Shown one piece after another: positions 35,251 to 43,248 of a stretch of DNA of 64,000 nucleotides. The stretch is from positions 50,456-114,455 of the forward strand of contig CAJUCT010000002.1 of NCBI GenBank assembly GCA_910585015.1, written 5' to 3'. This DNA comes from an uncultured Acetatifactor sp. Lineage in GTDB: Bacteria; Bacillota; Clostridia; Lachnospirales; Lachnospiraceae. The translations under genes were made by a program, and so were the position numbers. Positions within the stretch are counted from its first letter, which is position 1; the number at the start of each line of letters is the position of its first letter. Below the pieces are notes generated by a model. That model was not told the origin of the DNA. It saw only the letters and a list, made by a program, of their open reading frames with translations, and searched no databases.

Positions 35251-36189
35251 GTGATTTTAAGCGCAAGCAGGAGGACAGACATACCAAATTACTATGCGGA
35301 ATGGTTCATGGGCAGGATCAGAGAGGGCTTCTGCTATGTGCGCAACCCCATGAATCCCCATCAGATCAGCAGGATCCATCTGTCTCCCCAGGTGGTGGAC
35401 TGCATCGTGTTCTGGACCAAGAATCCGGCGGGCATAATGAAATACCTGGAGGAATTGCGGGACTATACCTATTATTTCCAGTTTACGCTCACCGGGTACG
35501 GCAGGGATATTGAGCCGAATCTTCCGGATAAAAGGCGGGAGTTGATTCCCACCTTTCAGGAACTGTCAAAAGGCATCGGAAAGGAAAGGGTCATATGGCG
35601 GTATGATCCTATTTTCCTGAATGAAAAATATACTGCAGACTACCATCTGAAAGCCTTTGGGGAGATAGCCGACAAACTGGCCGGTTACACGGAGCGGGTG
35701 GTGGTCAGTTTTGTGGATATGTATGGGAAAATCCGGCGAAACGCGGCGGCGTACTCCATCCGGGAGACGGCGGAGGGCGATATGATCCGCTTGGCCGGAG
35801 AGATGGCGCGGATCGCGGCGGACCATCATCTGTTGATAGAAAGCTGCGCGGAACTAACAGATCTTGAGGGACTGGGAATCCGACATGGCAGCTGCATAGA
35901 CCAGGGCCTGATCGAGAGGCTGCTGGGGTGTAAGCTGATCGGCGGAAAGGACAAAAATCAGAGAAAAGTGTGCGGCTGCTTTGAGAGCGTGGAAGTGGGG
36001 ACTTACAACACCTGCTTAAACGGCTGCAAGTATTGTTATGCTAATTTCAGTGATGAAAAGGTGGAAGAGAAGGTAAAGCTATACCGTGTGGATTCCCCTT
36101 TACTGTGCGGGGAGGTGGGCTTTGAGGACAAGATTACGGACAGAGCAGTGAAGTCTCTGAAAGACGGACAGATCTGCTTTGAGAGCTAA
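35251..36189 (+). CDS. DUF1848 protein with C-terminal CX3CX2C motif
   Basis: Protein of 312 residues starting MILSASRRTDIP, the hallmark of DUF1848. The start is GTG behind GGAGGGAGG. Residues about 90-115 include RYDPIF-type strands typical of a TIM-barrel-like fold. Near the end lies CLNGCKYCYAN with cysteines at about 255, 259 and 262, the spacing of radical SAM iron-sulfur sites, plus CGC a few residues before. In classical radical SAM enzymes the motif is N-terminal. Function unknown; SAM or iron-sulfur chemistry is an inference. Confidence 0.87.
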   Translation: MILSASRRTDIPNYYAEWFMGRIREGFCYVRNPMNPHQISRIHLSPQVVDCIVFWTKNPAGIMKYLEELRDYTYYFQFTLTGYGRDIEPNLPDKRRELIPTFQELSKGIGKERVIWRYDPIFLNEKYTADYHLKAFGEIADKLAGYTERVVVSFVDMYGKIRRNAAAYSIRETAEGDMIRLAGEMARIAADHHLLIESCAELTDLEGLGIRHGSCIDQGLIERLLGCKLIGGKDKNQRKVCGCFESVEVGTYNTCLNGCKYCYANFSDEKVEEKVKLYRVDSPLLCGEVGFEDKITDRAVKSLKDGQICFES

Positions 36190-36236
36190 TTTTGGGAGTT
36201 TTGTGCAATCCCATGGGCGGTTTGTGCAACTTACAT

Positions 36237-36262
36237 TAAATCTCTAGGGTTTTTCCCGATAT
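36237..36262 (+). promoter_or_regulatory. Sigma-D (sigma-28) type promoter
   Basis: TAAA at 36237-36240, 14 bases, CCCGATAT at 36255-36262. This agrees with the motility sigma factor consensus TAAA-N15-GCCGATAT. A sigma-A -35 is absent. The likely start site lies about 175 bases before the next gene, a long leader. Confidence 0.6.
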
Positions 36263-36443
36263 AGTAAATGATTGCAAGATATACTCGCAGGCGTTTAAAT
36301 TTTCCTTTCTGCCCGACACATGTAGTTTGATTATGCGACATGTATTGGGCCGAAACCGGAAAATCTCAGCACCTGTCAGTATAATCCCCGCGCGCGGCGC
36401 GGCGGAATTACGCAATAAATGATTAAAGCCGAGGAGGAAAACC

Positions 36444-37106
36444 ATGAGGATCACGACACAGATGTTAAATGAGACAGCGAGAAAGACAGGAGTGCCCATC
36501 AACAGCGGAACGCTCCTGAATCATCTGAACAACAGCGCTTCGGACAACAGTCTGCTGAAGGCCCTGAACAAGAGTGGCAGCGCTGCGGATACCAAGCAGA
36601 AGCGCGACTATGAGAAGCTGGAAAAGAATGCCGGCCAGCTGCAGAAGAGCGCCGAAAAACTTGCCGCAAAGGGAGAGGATTCTTTGTTTGAGAAAGCGAA
36701 AGAGAGCAAGGATTTGGAGGAACTCTGCAAGGAGGCCCAGACTCTGGTGGAGGAATACAATAACACCATGAAGATCCTACAGTCCGCTCCGGGTTCTCTC
36801 AATGACTACTATTATCAGATGCTGCAGGAGGCGGCGTCCGGCAACAGTGAATCCCTGGCCAATGTGGGAATCACCGTATCCAAGAATGGAAAAATGACGG
36901 TGGATCCCGACAAGTTGAAGGCGGCGGACATTGATGCCCTGGAGAAGGCACTGGGGGCGTCCGGCGGCTTTACGTCGAAAGTGTCTTTTGTGGCAGGACG
37001 GGTCTCCGACAATGCCAAGGCCGGCGCGGAGAGTATCTCCAGCCAGTATGGAGCCAACGGCAGCCTGCTGACCGCATCGGGCAGCAAGTACAGCGTTTGG
37101 GGCTGA
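36444..37106 (+). CDS. Flagellar-type secreted or structural protein, unknown
   Basis: Protein of 220 residues with no signal peptide. The start MRITTQMLNE resembles the beginning of FlgL-type hook-associated proteins. Residues about 50-110 are helical and charged (KKNAGQLQKSAEKLAAKGED type). Later VGITVSKNGKMTVDPDKLKAA (about 140-160) is very like a segment conserved in the flagellar cap protein FliD. The gene follows a sigma-D-like promoter. I infer a flagellum-associated or late-class motility protein, but no known family was assigned. GGAGG precedes the ATG. Confidence 0.65.
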   Translation: MRITTQMLNETARKTGVPINSGTLLNHLNNSASDNSLLKALNKSGSAADTKQKRDYEKLEKNAGQLQKSAEKLAAKGEDSLFEKAKESKDLEELCKEAQTLVEEYNNTMKILQSAPGSLNDYYYQMLQEAASGNSESLANVGITVSKNGKMTVDPDKLKAADIDALEKALGASGGFTSKVSFVAGRVSDNAKAGAESISSQYGANGSLLTASGSKYSVWG

Positions 37107-37157
37107 AGAATATTTTCAAGGGTAAAATACCGGGCCCCGCTGGATGTATAGTAAGAG

Positions 37158-37197
37158 AAACACTCTGGAGACAATATGTTTTCCAGAGTGTTTTTTG
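37158..37197 (+). terminator. Terminator after the sigma-D-type gene
   Basis: ACACTCTGGA pairs with TCCAGAGTGT, followed by TTTTTT. Confidence 0.9.
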
Positions 37198-37393
37198 TAT
37201 GGAGAATGCATAAATAGCACGATTGGTCAAGAAAAATGCTTTTGCAGATGGTATTCTATATTCAGTACTCCATATTCGGATGTTTTTGCGCAGGCTTCTA
37301 CCGGTGACTTCGAATGCGGCGTACAGGTAACTGTAAACGGGAGCCCGGAGTTTGCTCCAAGCTGAACTCCAGGTATGCGGAAAAGAGGAAAAC

Positions 37394-38884
37394 ATGGATA
37401 ATAGCACCCCCATATTTCGGTCGCTGGAAATGATTGAAGAAAGGATTCTGGAAAAGCTGACTGCCGAGAAGCTGGCGGAGAGCGTTCATTTTTCCAAGTA
37501 TCACTACCAGCGCCTGTTCCGGGAGACGGTGGGAGAGAGTGTCATGCGGTATGTTACCAGGCGCAGGCTGGCTCTGGCGGCGGCAGAACTGGCGCAGACA
37601 GATGCCTCTGTTCTGGATATCGGGCTGAAATACGGCTATGAATCCCATGAGGGTTTCAGCCGAAGCTTCAAGGCATTTCTGGGGGTGACGCCCATGGAAT
37701 ACCGAAAGTATCACTTTGCCGTAAGCTCCCCCGTCACACAGAAGGAGAGATGTGTTATGATGTATTCCAAAACAACTGACGAGATCATCCGGGAGTTGAA
37801 CGGACTGATTGTCCAGACCAGAGAAACGGCAGAATATACAAGAAGAGAAGGAGCGGGCGGGAACGTAGAATTTTACGACTCCTTCTGGGAGTGTATAGCG
37901 GCCAGAGCAGAGTCCATGGCGGAAGAATTGTCCCAGGCTCTGGAACGTATAACAGCCATCGTCCGGCAGCCGGATGAAATAACAGTTCGGTTTGAGGTTA
38001 TAAAAGCCATAGAAGATGCCGCATTCCAGGCCAATGTCGCGGTTCTGCAGATAAATCTGACGCTGTCCAGGGCAAAGCCGGAACATCGGAGGGCATATGA
38101 TTCATTGTGTGAAAAATACAATGTCCTTGCTCAAAACGCCGGTATGAAGGCGGAGAAAATCGCGGCATTTTTTAATGAACTGGCAGCATTGATCTTTCAG
38201 GATATGCGGAAGAATGCGCAGCAGGCATTGGAAAAGACGGCAGAAAAAGGCAGAACTGCCCTGGGGATGCTGGGTAAGGATTTTATGCTTCCCTATGCGT
38301 ATATTGCAGATGAACTTGCGGCGATCACCGATGAACTTTCCAACATGGCGCTGGAGGAGGTAACGGTTAGCCGCCTGGAGGACTGTCTGCTGCGGCTGGA
38401 CATTGTTGCCTTTGCGGCAGATATGGATGTGCTGCGCGCTCCCTCCTATGAGCCGCTGTTTCAGGGAATATGGGATTTTAAAGAGCAGATGGTTCAGGCA
38501 ATGGCACTGTTCCAGAGTCTGTCCTGGGATGCCTCACAGGCACCGGCAGCTTCGGAGGAGCGTACCGGGCCAGGGAGTAAGAAATACAGGGATTTGGCCT
38601 TTCAGGAGGGCATCCTGCTATTTTATCTCAAAGGGGAAATCCAGAAGCTGGGGCAGCGCCTGTCCCGGGAACAAAAGGCGGATCTTGAAAAAGTCTGCAG
38701 CAGCTTAAGCAAAAGTATCGCACTTGCGGAACATGCGTCGGGTGAGGAGGAAGCCGGCGAGATTGCCGGGACTGTGCGGCACGTGTGTGATCAGATGAAG
38801 AGTCTGGCCGATGATCTTGGCACATATGGAGCGCCGCTTCGGTTCCTTGCGGAGGAAGTGAGCGGCCCTGTAAAATATTTATAG
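37394..38884 (+). CDS. AraC-type DNA-binding protein with chemoreceptor-like helical tail
   Basis: Protein of 496 residues. Residues about 8-108 form an AraC double helix-turn-helix at the N-terminus (LAESVHFSKYHYQRLFRETV, then DIGLKYGYESHEGFSRSFK). The remaining 385 residues are nearly all helical. Around residues 200-255, IKAIEDAAFQANVAVLQ followed by SRA aligns without gaps with the signalling tip of chemoreceptors (IDDIASQTNLLALN, AARA), keeping I, A, Q, N, L, R and A. The rest has heptad-like spacing. No membrane segment is seen. It may be a regulator that responds through, or mimics, a coiled-coil receptor. The start follows AAGAGGAAAAC. Confidence 0.75.
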   Translation: MDNSTPIFRSLEMIEERILEKLTAEKLAESVHFSKYHYQRLFRETVGESVMRYVTRRRLALAAAELAQTDASVLDIGLKYGYESHEGFSRSFKAFLGVTPMEYRKYHFAVSSPVTQKERCVMMYSKTTDEIIRELNGLIVQTRETAEYTRREGAGGNVEFYDSFWECIAARAESMAEELSQALERITAIVRQPDEITVRFEVIKAIEDAAFQANVAVLQINLTLSRAKPEHRRAYDSLCEKYNVLAQNAGMKAEKIAAFFNELAALIFQDMRKNAQQALEKTAEKGRTALGMLGKDFMLPYAYIADELAAITDELSNMALEEVTVSRLEDCLLRLDIVAFAADMDVLRAPSYEPLFQGIWDFKEQMVQAMALFQSLSWDASQAPAASEERTGPGSKKYRDLAFQEGILLFYLKGEIQKLGQRLSREQKADLEKVCSSLSKSIALAEHASGEEEAGEIAGTVRHVCDQMKSLADDLGTYGAPLRFLAEEVSGPVKYL

Positions 38885-38900
38885 GTAAATGAAAGGGAAA

Positions 38901-38937
38901 TGCCCTGGGAGCAGAAAGTTCGCCGGGGCGTTTTTCT
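38901..38937 (+). terminator. Terminator after the AraC-type gene
   Basis: GCCCTGG pairs with CCGGGGC (one G-T) and TTTTT follows. Confidence 0.7.
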
Positions 38938-39024
38938 ATGTGCCGGTATAGTTCCCGACGAAGTTCTTTTCTGGAAAAGAAGATGGAAAAGCCTGGATAA
39001 TTGTGATATAATTTTTTCTTAAAG

Positions 39025-39228
39025 AGACAGCAAATTCCCTGCCGGTGCACTGATACATATATGGGCGCCAGAGAGCCCATATATGTATCATGGGATATGT
39101 GTGGCGGCAGGGAATATACGGAACTTAGACAGCAAATTCCCTGCCGGTGCACTGATACATATATGGGCGCCAGAGAGCCCATATATGTATCATGGGATAT
39201 GTGTGGCGGCAGGGAATATGCGGAACTT
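39025..39228 (+). repeat. Family 1 element, two tandem 102-bp copies (copy d)
   Basis: Two head-to-tail units (39025-39126 and 39127-39228) differ by one base. Each has CCCTGCCG pairing with CGGCAGGG, an inner stem GATACATATATGGGC with GCCCATATATGTATC, apical CCAGAG, and ends in the tail ATATGCGGAACTTA (first copy ATACGG). The fbp ribosome-binding site follows 7 bases after the second unit. Confidence 0.85.
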
Positions 39229-39247
39229 AAATAGAAAGGAAAGCGGT

Positions 39248-41170
39248 ATGGATCAAAAGTATTTACAGTTGCTTGCAGAAAAATTTCCCTCGATAGAGAG
39301 CGCGGCCAGCGAGATCATCAACCTCTCGGCCATCAGAAGCCTGCCCAAGGGCACGGAATATTTTTTCAGCGACCTCCATGGGGAGTATGAGGCTTTCCTG
39401 CATATGCTTAAGAGCGCGTCCGGCATGATCAAGAGCAAGATTGACCTGATGCTGGGAAAGGCCGTGTCGGCTTCCAAGCGAGAGGCTCTGGCCAGCCTGA
39501 TCTATTATCCGGAGCGGGAGATCAAGCGTCTCAGGGAGGAGGGTGAGCTGACCGATGAGTGGAGCAGGCTGACAATCTACCGGTTGATCCTGGTCTGCGA
39601 GGCCATTTCCGCCAAGTACACCCGATCCCGGGTGCGGAAGCGGATTCCTCGGGAACTGTGCTACATAGTGGATGAATTGTTGAACGTGGCCGAGGATGTG
39701 AACAAGGAGTGCTATTATGACAATATCATTGGATCCATTATTGAGACGGGAATTGCGGAGACCTTCATTGTCTCCCTCTGCCATTTGATCCAGGCGCTGG
39801 CCATTGACAAGCTGCACATCATCGGAGATATCTTTGACAGGGGGCCCCGGCCGGATATCATTCTGGACGAATTGATGAACATGCACGATGTGGATATTCA
39901 GTGGGGCAACCATGATATTTCCTGGATCGGGGCAGCCTCCGGCAACAGAGCTCTTATCGCCAATGTGATCAGGATTTCCATCAAGTACAACAATTTTGAC
40001 CTGCTGGAGGACGGCTACGGACTGAATATGCGGGCCCTTGCCGTTTTTGCCGGGGAGGTGTACGGCGACGATCCCTGTGCGCTGTATTATCCCCATACCT
40101 ATGACGACAATATTTATGATCCTATCGACGGACACCTGGCGGCTCAGATGCATAAGGCCATCACGGTGATCCAGCTGAAGCTGGAGTCCCAGTTGATCCA
40201 TGCCCATCCGGAGTGGCAGATGGAGGAGCGGGATCTGTTTTCCAGAGTGGATTTCCGCAGCCGGACGGTGGAGATTGGCCAGAGGACATACCGACTCCGG
40301 GACGGCGCTTTTCCCACGGTGGACCCGGACTGTCCCATGCGGCTTTCGGAGTCGGAGGAGGAACTGATGACCATACTCACCAACTCCTTCCGGCACAGCG
40401 AGAAACTGCGGCGGCATGTCCGTTTTCTGCTGTCCAAGGGTTCCATGTATCAGGTCTGCAACGGTAATCTGATGTTCCACGGCTGTATTCCCATGGACGA
40501 AAACGGCGCTTTTGAGAGCGTGGAAATAGAAGGTGAGAGTTTCTGCGGGAAGGCATTGCTGGACGAGATCAATGTGCTGGTGAACAAGGCGTATTTTTCC
40601 GGAGAAAATGCTTTTGCCAAGGACTTTATGTGGTTTCTGTGGTGCGGCCCCCGTTCCCCTCTTTACGGGAAAGACAAACTGGCATTCTTTGAGCAGTATT
40701 TTATTGATGACGAGGAGTTTCACAAGGAGAATTACAATCACTACTACGCCTTCTCGGAGAAGCCGGAGGTCTGCCGGATGATTCTGCGGCTGTTTTCCAT
40801 GGATGAAGACAGAGGGCATATCATCAACGGCCATGTGCCGGTGAAGATCAAGGACGGGGAGCGCCCGGTGAAGGCGGACGGCAAGCTGTTTGTGATTGAC
40901 GGCGGAATCTCCAAGGCATATCAGAAAGCCACGGGTATCGCCGGGTACACGCTGATCTATGACTCTCACGGTCTGAGTCTGGCGGAGCATAAGCCCTTTG
41001 TCCCGGGAAGTCCCGGTCAAACGCCGGAAATCCACGTTGTGGAGAGGCTGCAGAGCCGTGCGAACATCTCCGACACGGACAATGGCAAGGCGCTGCTGGA
41101 ACTTATCGATGATTTGCGTATGCTGCTGGAAGCCTACCGCAGCGGCAGCATCAAAGAGAATAGTTTATAA
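39248..41170 (+). CDS. fbp: Fructose-1,6-bisphosphatase, class III
   Basis: Gluconeogenic phosphatase of the Firmicutes-specific class III, 640 residues, family length. Metallophosphatase motifs are visible: FSDLHGEYEAF (about residue 40), IIGDIFDRGPRPD (about 197), WGNHDISW (about 220) and INGHVPVK (about 530). The start at 39248 follows GAAAGGAAAG; an open frame further upstream would translate the repeat array and is not credible. It is preceded by a tandem family 1 element and followed by an apparent promoter for the next gene. Confidence 0.95.
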   Translation: MDQKYLQLLAEKFPSIESAASEIINLSAIRSLPKGTEYFFSDLHGEYEAFLHMLKSASGMIKSKIDLMLGKAVSASKREALASLIYYPEREIKRLREEGELTDEWSRLTIYRLILVCEAISAKYTRSRVRKRIPRELCYIVDELLNVAEDVNKECYYDNIIGSIIETGIAETFIVSLCHLIQALAIDKLHIIGDIFDRGPRPDIILDELMNMHDVDIQWGNHDISWIGAASGNRALIANVIRISIKYNNFDLLEDGYGLNMRALAVFAGEVYGDDPCALYYPHTYDDNIYDPIDGHLAAQMHKAITVIQLKLESQLIHAHPEWQMEERDLFSRVDFRSRTVEIGQRTYRLRDGAFPTVDPDCPMRLSESEEELMTILTNSFRHSEKLRRHVRFLLSKGSMYQVCNGNLMFHGCIPMDENGAFESVEIEGESFCGKALLDEINVLVNKAYFSGENAFAKDFMWFLWCGPRSPLYGKDKLAFFEQYFIDDEEFHKENYNHYYAFSEKPEVCRMILRLFSMDEDRGHIINGHVPVKIKDGERPVKADGKLFVIDGGISKAYQKATGIAGYTLIYDSHGLSLAEHKPFVPGSPGQTPEIHVVERLQSRANISDTDNGKALLELIDDLRMLLEAYRSGSIKENSL

Positions 41171-41319
41171 GAAAGGGATTTATCTATTGTAAAATGAATA
41201 AAAACATGTAATATATTTTCCATAGACTCTATAATGGCCCGTATACGGGCTACATACCTAAATAGTATTTTGTACAATTCTGATTAGGGCAAATTGTAGG
41301 GTTATAGGTGGAGAACAGA

Positions 41320-41562
41320 ATGACGGCTCAGGAAGCGTTAGTTGAGAGAATCAACGGGCTTTGTAAAAAACACCGGATCTCCGTGAATCATCTTGCAACG
41401 CTGGCTGGCATGAATCCCTCCACCATGAAGAACATTGTATATGGGATTACCCGCAACACAGGGGTAGAGACGGTGGCGAAGATATGTTGCGGCCTGGATA
41501 TGTCATTGACGGATTTCTTTGATGATGATGTATTCCGCAGGGTGGATCAGGAGGTGGATTAG
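41320..41562 (+). CDS. Small XRE family DNA-binding protein
   Basis: Protein of 80 residues that is essentially one Cro/C1-type helix-turn-helix: HRISVNHLATLAGMNPSTMKNI (about residues 18-39), followed by a short acidic tail. GGTGGAG lies six bases before the ATG; a GTG at 41308 is an alternative start. TATAAT at 41230 could be its -10. Found alone; target unknown. Confidence 0.82.
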   Translation: MTAQEALVERINGLCKKHRISVNHLATLAGMNPSTMKNIVYGITRNTGVETVAKICCGLDMSLTDFFDDDVFRRVDQEVD

Positions 41563-41727
41563 GTACAGATTGAAGATCTAGAAGGAATGGGGAATGCATA
41601 AAAAATTTTGGACAGCGGCTGACGGAAAGAGACAGGCCGGTGAAGAAGGGCGGCCGCCTCCTATGTACTCATGACTGTGAAGAATCAAGGTAACCACAAA
41701 AGGAAACAATCACGAGGAGGAGAGCGT

Positions 41728-41940
41728 ATGAATAGAACGGCGGCCGTTCATATTGCCTATATGGGCTACAGCGCCCAGGATATGCTGTTGGAGGTTCAAT
41801 TTCACCAGGATGGCAGGAGGTACTGCTACCTGGAGGTGCCGGAGGAACTTTGGTACCGCATGAAGCAGGCCAGCTCTGTAGACAGGTTTTTTAATACATT
41901 TATACTCAACCGCTTTGAGGAGCAGATTGGGGGCTTGTAA
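41728..41940 (+). CDS. KTSC-like domain protein
   Basis: Protein of 70 residues matching the KTSC domain pattern: YMGYSAQDMLLEVQF, YCYLEVPEELWYRMKQA, then SSVDRFFNTFILNRF. KTSC proteins are small and uncharacterised; some are fused to RNA-binding or lysyl-tRNA synthetase proteins. GAGGAGGAG lies before the ATG. A terminator overlaps its stop codon. Confidence 0.72.
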   Translation: MNRTAAVHIAYMGYSAQDMLLEVQFHQDGRRYCYLEVPEELWYRMKQASSVDRFFNTFILNRFEEQIGGL

Positions 41941-41957
41941 AACAAGTCCCTTTTTTG
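41930..41957 (+). terminator. Terminator overlapping the KTSC gene end
   Basis: GGGCTTGT pairs with ACAAGTCCC with one bulge; TTTTTT follows. The stop codon lies in the loop. Confidence 0.75.
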
Positions 41958-42032
41958 CTTGAAAAATACTTCTTTTCATGTTAATATAATTTTTGAAGTT
42001 GTTCTTTAACGTGGAAGGGTTGGTAGGCTATA

Positions 42033-42998
42033 ATGGAAAAAGGGCAGAATTCTCAGGGGGATGCCCGGCGCAGGAGAGTACAGCGGCTGAAAAAGATGAT
42101 TATGCTGTCAGTGTTGATCTGGATGATACTTCCTGTGGGATTGTGTATAGTACTTTTTGGAAGAATAAGCGCATTGAACAGTCAGATAGAGGAGACACAG
42201 GATTCTCAGCAGCAGTTGCTGCAGCAGATAGCGGCGGCTGTAGCCCAGCAGGAGCAGATCACCGCGACTATGGCCCAGCAGACACCGCTGCTTGACAGAA
42301 AGGAGATTGTAGTGTCGGCGCCTGTGGCCGGCGCGGACGTTCAGAACGGAGACATGGCGGTGGTGGAGCCGGAAGCCGCCCATAAGGTATACCTGACATT
42401 TGACGACGGTCCCAGCAAATACACGGAAGAGATTCTGGATATCCTGGATGACTATGATGTGAAGGCCACCTTTTTTGTGTTGGGCAAAGAGACCGAATAT
42501 TCTGTCAAGATGCTCCAGGAGATAGCAAGGCGCGGACACACCATAGGGATGCATTCCTATTCCCACAAATATGCGGATGTATATCGTTCCGTAGAAGATT
42601 TTTCAGCCGATTTTTATCGGATTTATTCTTACATTCTTGAAAATACCGGAATACAAAGTACCTGTTACCGCTTTCCCGGGGGAAGCTCCAATACCATAAG
42701 TGATATTGATATGCATGTGTTTACGGATTTTCTGGCGGAACAGGAGATCGAATATTATGATTGGAATGTCTCCTCCGGTGATGGGGGCAGTGTGCTGCTG
42801 GACGTGGATACTTTGGTGCAGAATGCCACTTCTGGCATCTCCGGACATGAGACGTCCATCATACTGATGCACGACGCGGCATCCCGTCCCACCACAGTGG
42901 CGGCGCTGCCGCAGATAATTGAAAACATTTTGGCTATGGATGATACAGTGATACTGCCCATCACAGAGGACACCACACCGATTCATCATATCAAATAA
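42033..42998 (+). CDS. Membrane-anchored polysaccharide deacetylase
   Basis: Protein of 321 residues. A basic N-terminus and one membrane segment (about 24-43) anchor it; a Gln-rich coiled coil (about 48-85) and a linker lead to a NodB deacetylase domain (about 117-310). Metal and catalytic motifs TFDDGP (about 120), HSYSH (about 172) and RFPGGSS (about 210) are intact, and LMHD (about 275) supplies the last histidine. It probably removes acetyl groups from peptidoglycan or another cell-surface glycan. Confidence 0.92.
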   Translation: MEKGQNSQGDARRRRVQRLKKMIMLSVLIWMILPVGLCIVLFGRISALNSQIEETQDSQQQLLQQIAAAVAQQEQITATMAQQTPLLDRKEIVVSAPVAGADVQNGDMAVVEPEAAHKVYLTFDDGPSKYTEEILDILDDYDVKATFFVLGKETEYSVKMLQEIARRGHTIGMHSYSHKYADVYRSVEDFSADFYRIYSYILENTGIQSTCYRFPGGSSNTISDIDMHVFTDFLAEQEIEYYDWNVSSGDGGSVLLDVDTLVQNATSGISGHETSIILMHDAASRPTTVAALPQIIENILAMDDTVILPITEDTTPIHHIK

Positions 42999-43060
42999 GC
43001 ATATTCTCAAGCAATACATTGAAGTATTATTGAATATCTAAAAGGGTAGATTATGGCTCA

Positions 43061-43094
43061 ACGGCCATATGTGCCGGCGGGAAATATGCGGAAC
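43061..43094 (+). repeat. Family 1 element, 3-prime half (copy e)
   Basis: CGGCCATATGTGCCGGCGG followed by GAAATATGCGGAAC corresponds to the 3-prime arm and tail of family 1. The next base begins the family 3 element, so the two families abut. Confidence 0.55.
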
Positions 43095-43190
43095 TATACT
43101 CACGAGCGATGAAATTTGCCGCGATGTCCCTGATATCTTTCGCTCGTGAGACGGGTTACTTGGCAGGTTTTAGTGACCGTCAGTATAAAT
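43095..43190 (+). ncRNA. Family 3 structured element, copy 2
   Basis: TATAC (43095-43099) pairs with GTATA (43183-43187). Inside, TCACGAGCGA (43100-43109) pairs with TCGCTCGTGA (43140-43149), and GGTTACT (43154-43160) with AGTGACC (43172-43178). This gives a three-way junction. It differs from copy 1 at 7814 in about 8 of 96 bases, most of them outside the stems. The bactofilin-domain gene starts 59 bases downstream. Confidence 0.65.
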
Positions 43191-43248
43191 TGAGAAAGGC
43201 AGCCGTGCGCTGCGACCAAAAACAACTCAAAACAGGAGGAAGTGAAAT

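Noticed and set aside
39025..39228. CRISPR-like or satellite array
   Set aside because: Only two adjacent whole units without spacers; each belongs to the dispersed family 1.
39263..41035. Long antisense open frame inside fbp
   Set aside because: It mirrors the codon pattern of fbp on the other strand and has no domain or ribosome-binding site.
43095..43190. Family 3 as a c-di-GMP, TPP or T-box element
   Set aside because: I could not find the conserved core motifs of these classes in it.
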